A DNA stretch of 5,945 bases from Chlamydiales bacterium. Lineage in GTDB: Bacteria; Chlamydiota; Chlamydiia; Chlamydiales; FEN-1388. Below the pieces are notes generated by a model. That model made no database searches. It was not told the origin of the DNA and was given only the letters and a program-made list of their open reading frames with translations. The stretch's first letter is position 1, and each line of letters opens with the position of its first letter. The stretch spans positions 1 through 5,945 of the forward strand of contig JAJFUY010000287.1 of assembly GCA_021372185.1 (NCBI GenBank), read 5' to 3'. The position numbers and the translations under genes were made by a program. Below are positions 5,217 through 5,945 of this stretch, piece by piece.

Positions 5217-5945
5217 ATGAAATTTGTTATGCTATTTCTACTTTCACTTACCTGTTCTCTTAACGCTGCCAAGACAGTGTACCCACTTACAAATGACCCA
5301 ATTGATGTTGTGCTTGTTACGCACCCAAAAGATACCGAAACACTCGACATGTGCATCCACGGTATACGCTCATATGGCAAAAACATTGGTCGTGTGATTG
5401 TGGTATCATCAGAGCCACTATCAGATGACGCAGAATGGTTTGATGAAGGCCTCTACCCATTTAGTAAAGCCGATGTAGCCCTACAAATAGGCCACGAAGA
5501 CCCTGTTAAGGCAGAGCAGTTTTTTGCCCGCGGAGGCCACCCTGTAGGTTGGTACTACCAGCAGCTTTTAAAGCTCTATGCCGCATATGTTATCCCTGAC
5601 ATTTCACCAAACGTACTTGTAATAGACTCTGATTCTGTTTTTGTAGCTGCTGTAGAATTTTTGAATGAACAAAATGGTGGCCTCTTTTGCTTTAACCCCA
5701 AAAAGCCAACTAAAGGCCACTACTGTAAACACGCCGAACGCATGCTCCCAAGCTATCAAAGGATCTATCCAGATATCAATAGCGTAAACCACCACATGCT
5801 CTTTCAAAAGCCAATTTTAGATGATATGTTCCAAGAAATTGAAAACCATCACCAAATGCCATTGTGGAAGGTATTCTGCCGTCAAGTGGATACCGAACGT
5901 AAATGGGGTTCAGGATCAGAATATGAGCTCTATTACAACTTTGCC
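5217..5945 (+). CDS. Secreted DUF6492-like GT-A glycosyltransferase, 3' end outside window
   Basis: The frame is open from the ATG at 5217 to the window edge, giving 243 residues of an incomplete protein. Residues 1-18 (MKFVMLFLLSLTCSLNAA) are a Sec signal peptide. The mature part starts with a GT-A-type Rossmann beginning (DVVLVTH at 30-36, then RVIVVSS at 59-65), followed by GWYYQQLLKLYAA (111-123) and VIDSDSVF (135-142), whose D137-S-D139 is a DxD motif for metal and nucleotide-sugar binding. SVNHHMLFQKP (189-199), MPLWKVF (214-220) and SEYELYYNF (234-242) resemble conserved blocks of DUF6492 proteins as I remember them. The likely role is transfer of a sugar, but donor and acceptor are unknown. 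A signal peptide is odd for an enzyme that needs a cytoplasmic sugar nucleotide. The gene is divergent from the metal/oxidase cluster and may be unrelated to it. Confidence 0.8.
   Translation, partial: MKFVMLFLLSLTCSLNAAKTVYPLTNDPIDVVLVTHPKDTETLDMCIHGIRSYGKNIGRVIVVSSEPLSDDAEWFDEGLYPFSKADVALQIGHEDPVKAEQFFARGGHPVGWYYQQLLKLYAAYVIPDISPNVLVIDSDSVFVAAVEFLNEQNGGLFCFNPKKPTKGHYCKHAERMLPSYQRIYPDINSVNHHMLFQKPILDDMFQEIENHHQMPLWKVFCRQVDTERKWGSGSEYELYYNFA

Noticed and set aside
5604..5807. 67-codon open frame on the minus strand
   Set aside because: Antisense to the glycosyltransferase across its DxD region; a shadow.
1..5945. CRISPR array, tRNA or rRNA genes
   Set aside because: No regularly spaced repeat set and no cloverleaf or rRNA-like segment was seen on either strand.

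Overview
The window looks like a chromosomal segment from a Gram-negative-type bacterium. Genes are compact, with short gaps and AAGGAG-like ribosome binding sites. Several products carry Sec signal peptides, and GC content is moderate (roughly low-to-mid 40s by eye). A secreted DUF6492-like glycosyltransferase together with small secreted or membrane proteins of no known family is reminiscent of intracellular or host-associated lineages such as Candidatus Dependentiae (TM6/Babeliae) or chlamydia-like bacteria. That assignment is a weak inference; nothing in the window is taxonomically decisive.

Layout. Positions 1-252 hold no convincing gene; they contain a 25-bp-spaced pair of GTGTAARCYATGT direct repeats and a nest of short GC-rich hairpins, possibly a mobile-element remnant. 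From 4931 down to 253, five genes run in one direction on the minus strand. In transcription order they are: a Dps-type miniferritin (4931-4374); a 67-residue His/Cys-containing protein (4304-4101); a large secreted CotA/laccase-like multicopper oxidase with all copper ligands present (4076-1695); a 118-residue CPVC membrane protein (1683-1327); and a secreted TolB-like PD40 beta-propeller (1266-253). An 11-bp intrinsic terminator lies between the last two genes, and its T-tract runs straight into the ribosome binding site of the propeller gene. Positions 4932-5216 form a divergent intergenic region. The gene at 5217, running off the right edge on the plus strand, is a DUF6492-like GT-A glycosyltransferase with a signal peptide.

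How the genes may work together. Dps oxidises and stores ferrous iron and protects DNA. Multicopper oxidases of this class oxidise phenolics or metal ions outside the cytoplasm. The two small neighbours carry CxxC or CC cysteine clusters. A metal or oxidative-stress operon is a reasonable inference but is not proven here.

The most unusual element is at 4992-5160: a 169-nt, almost perfectly paired inverted repeat that fills most of the divergent dps/glycosyltransferase spacer. Its 76-position arms align without a gap and contain 64 Watson-Crick pairs, 6 G.U pairs (plus-strand reading), 6 mismatches and no A.C mismatch. This pattern suggests selection on a plus-strand RNA hairpin, although a MITE-like element remains possible. 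It cannot be a terminator for either flanking gene, because both are transcribed away from it.
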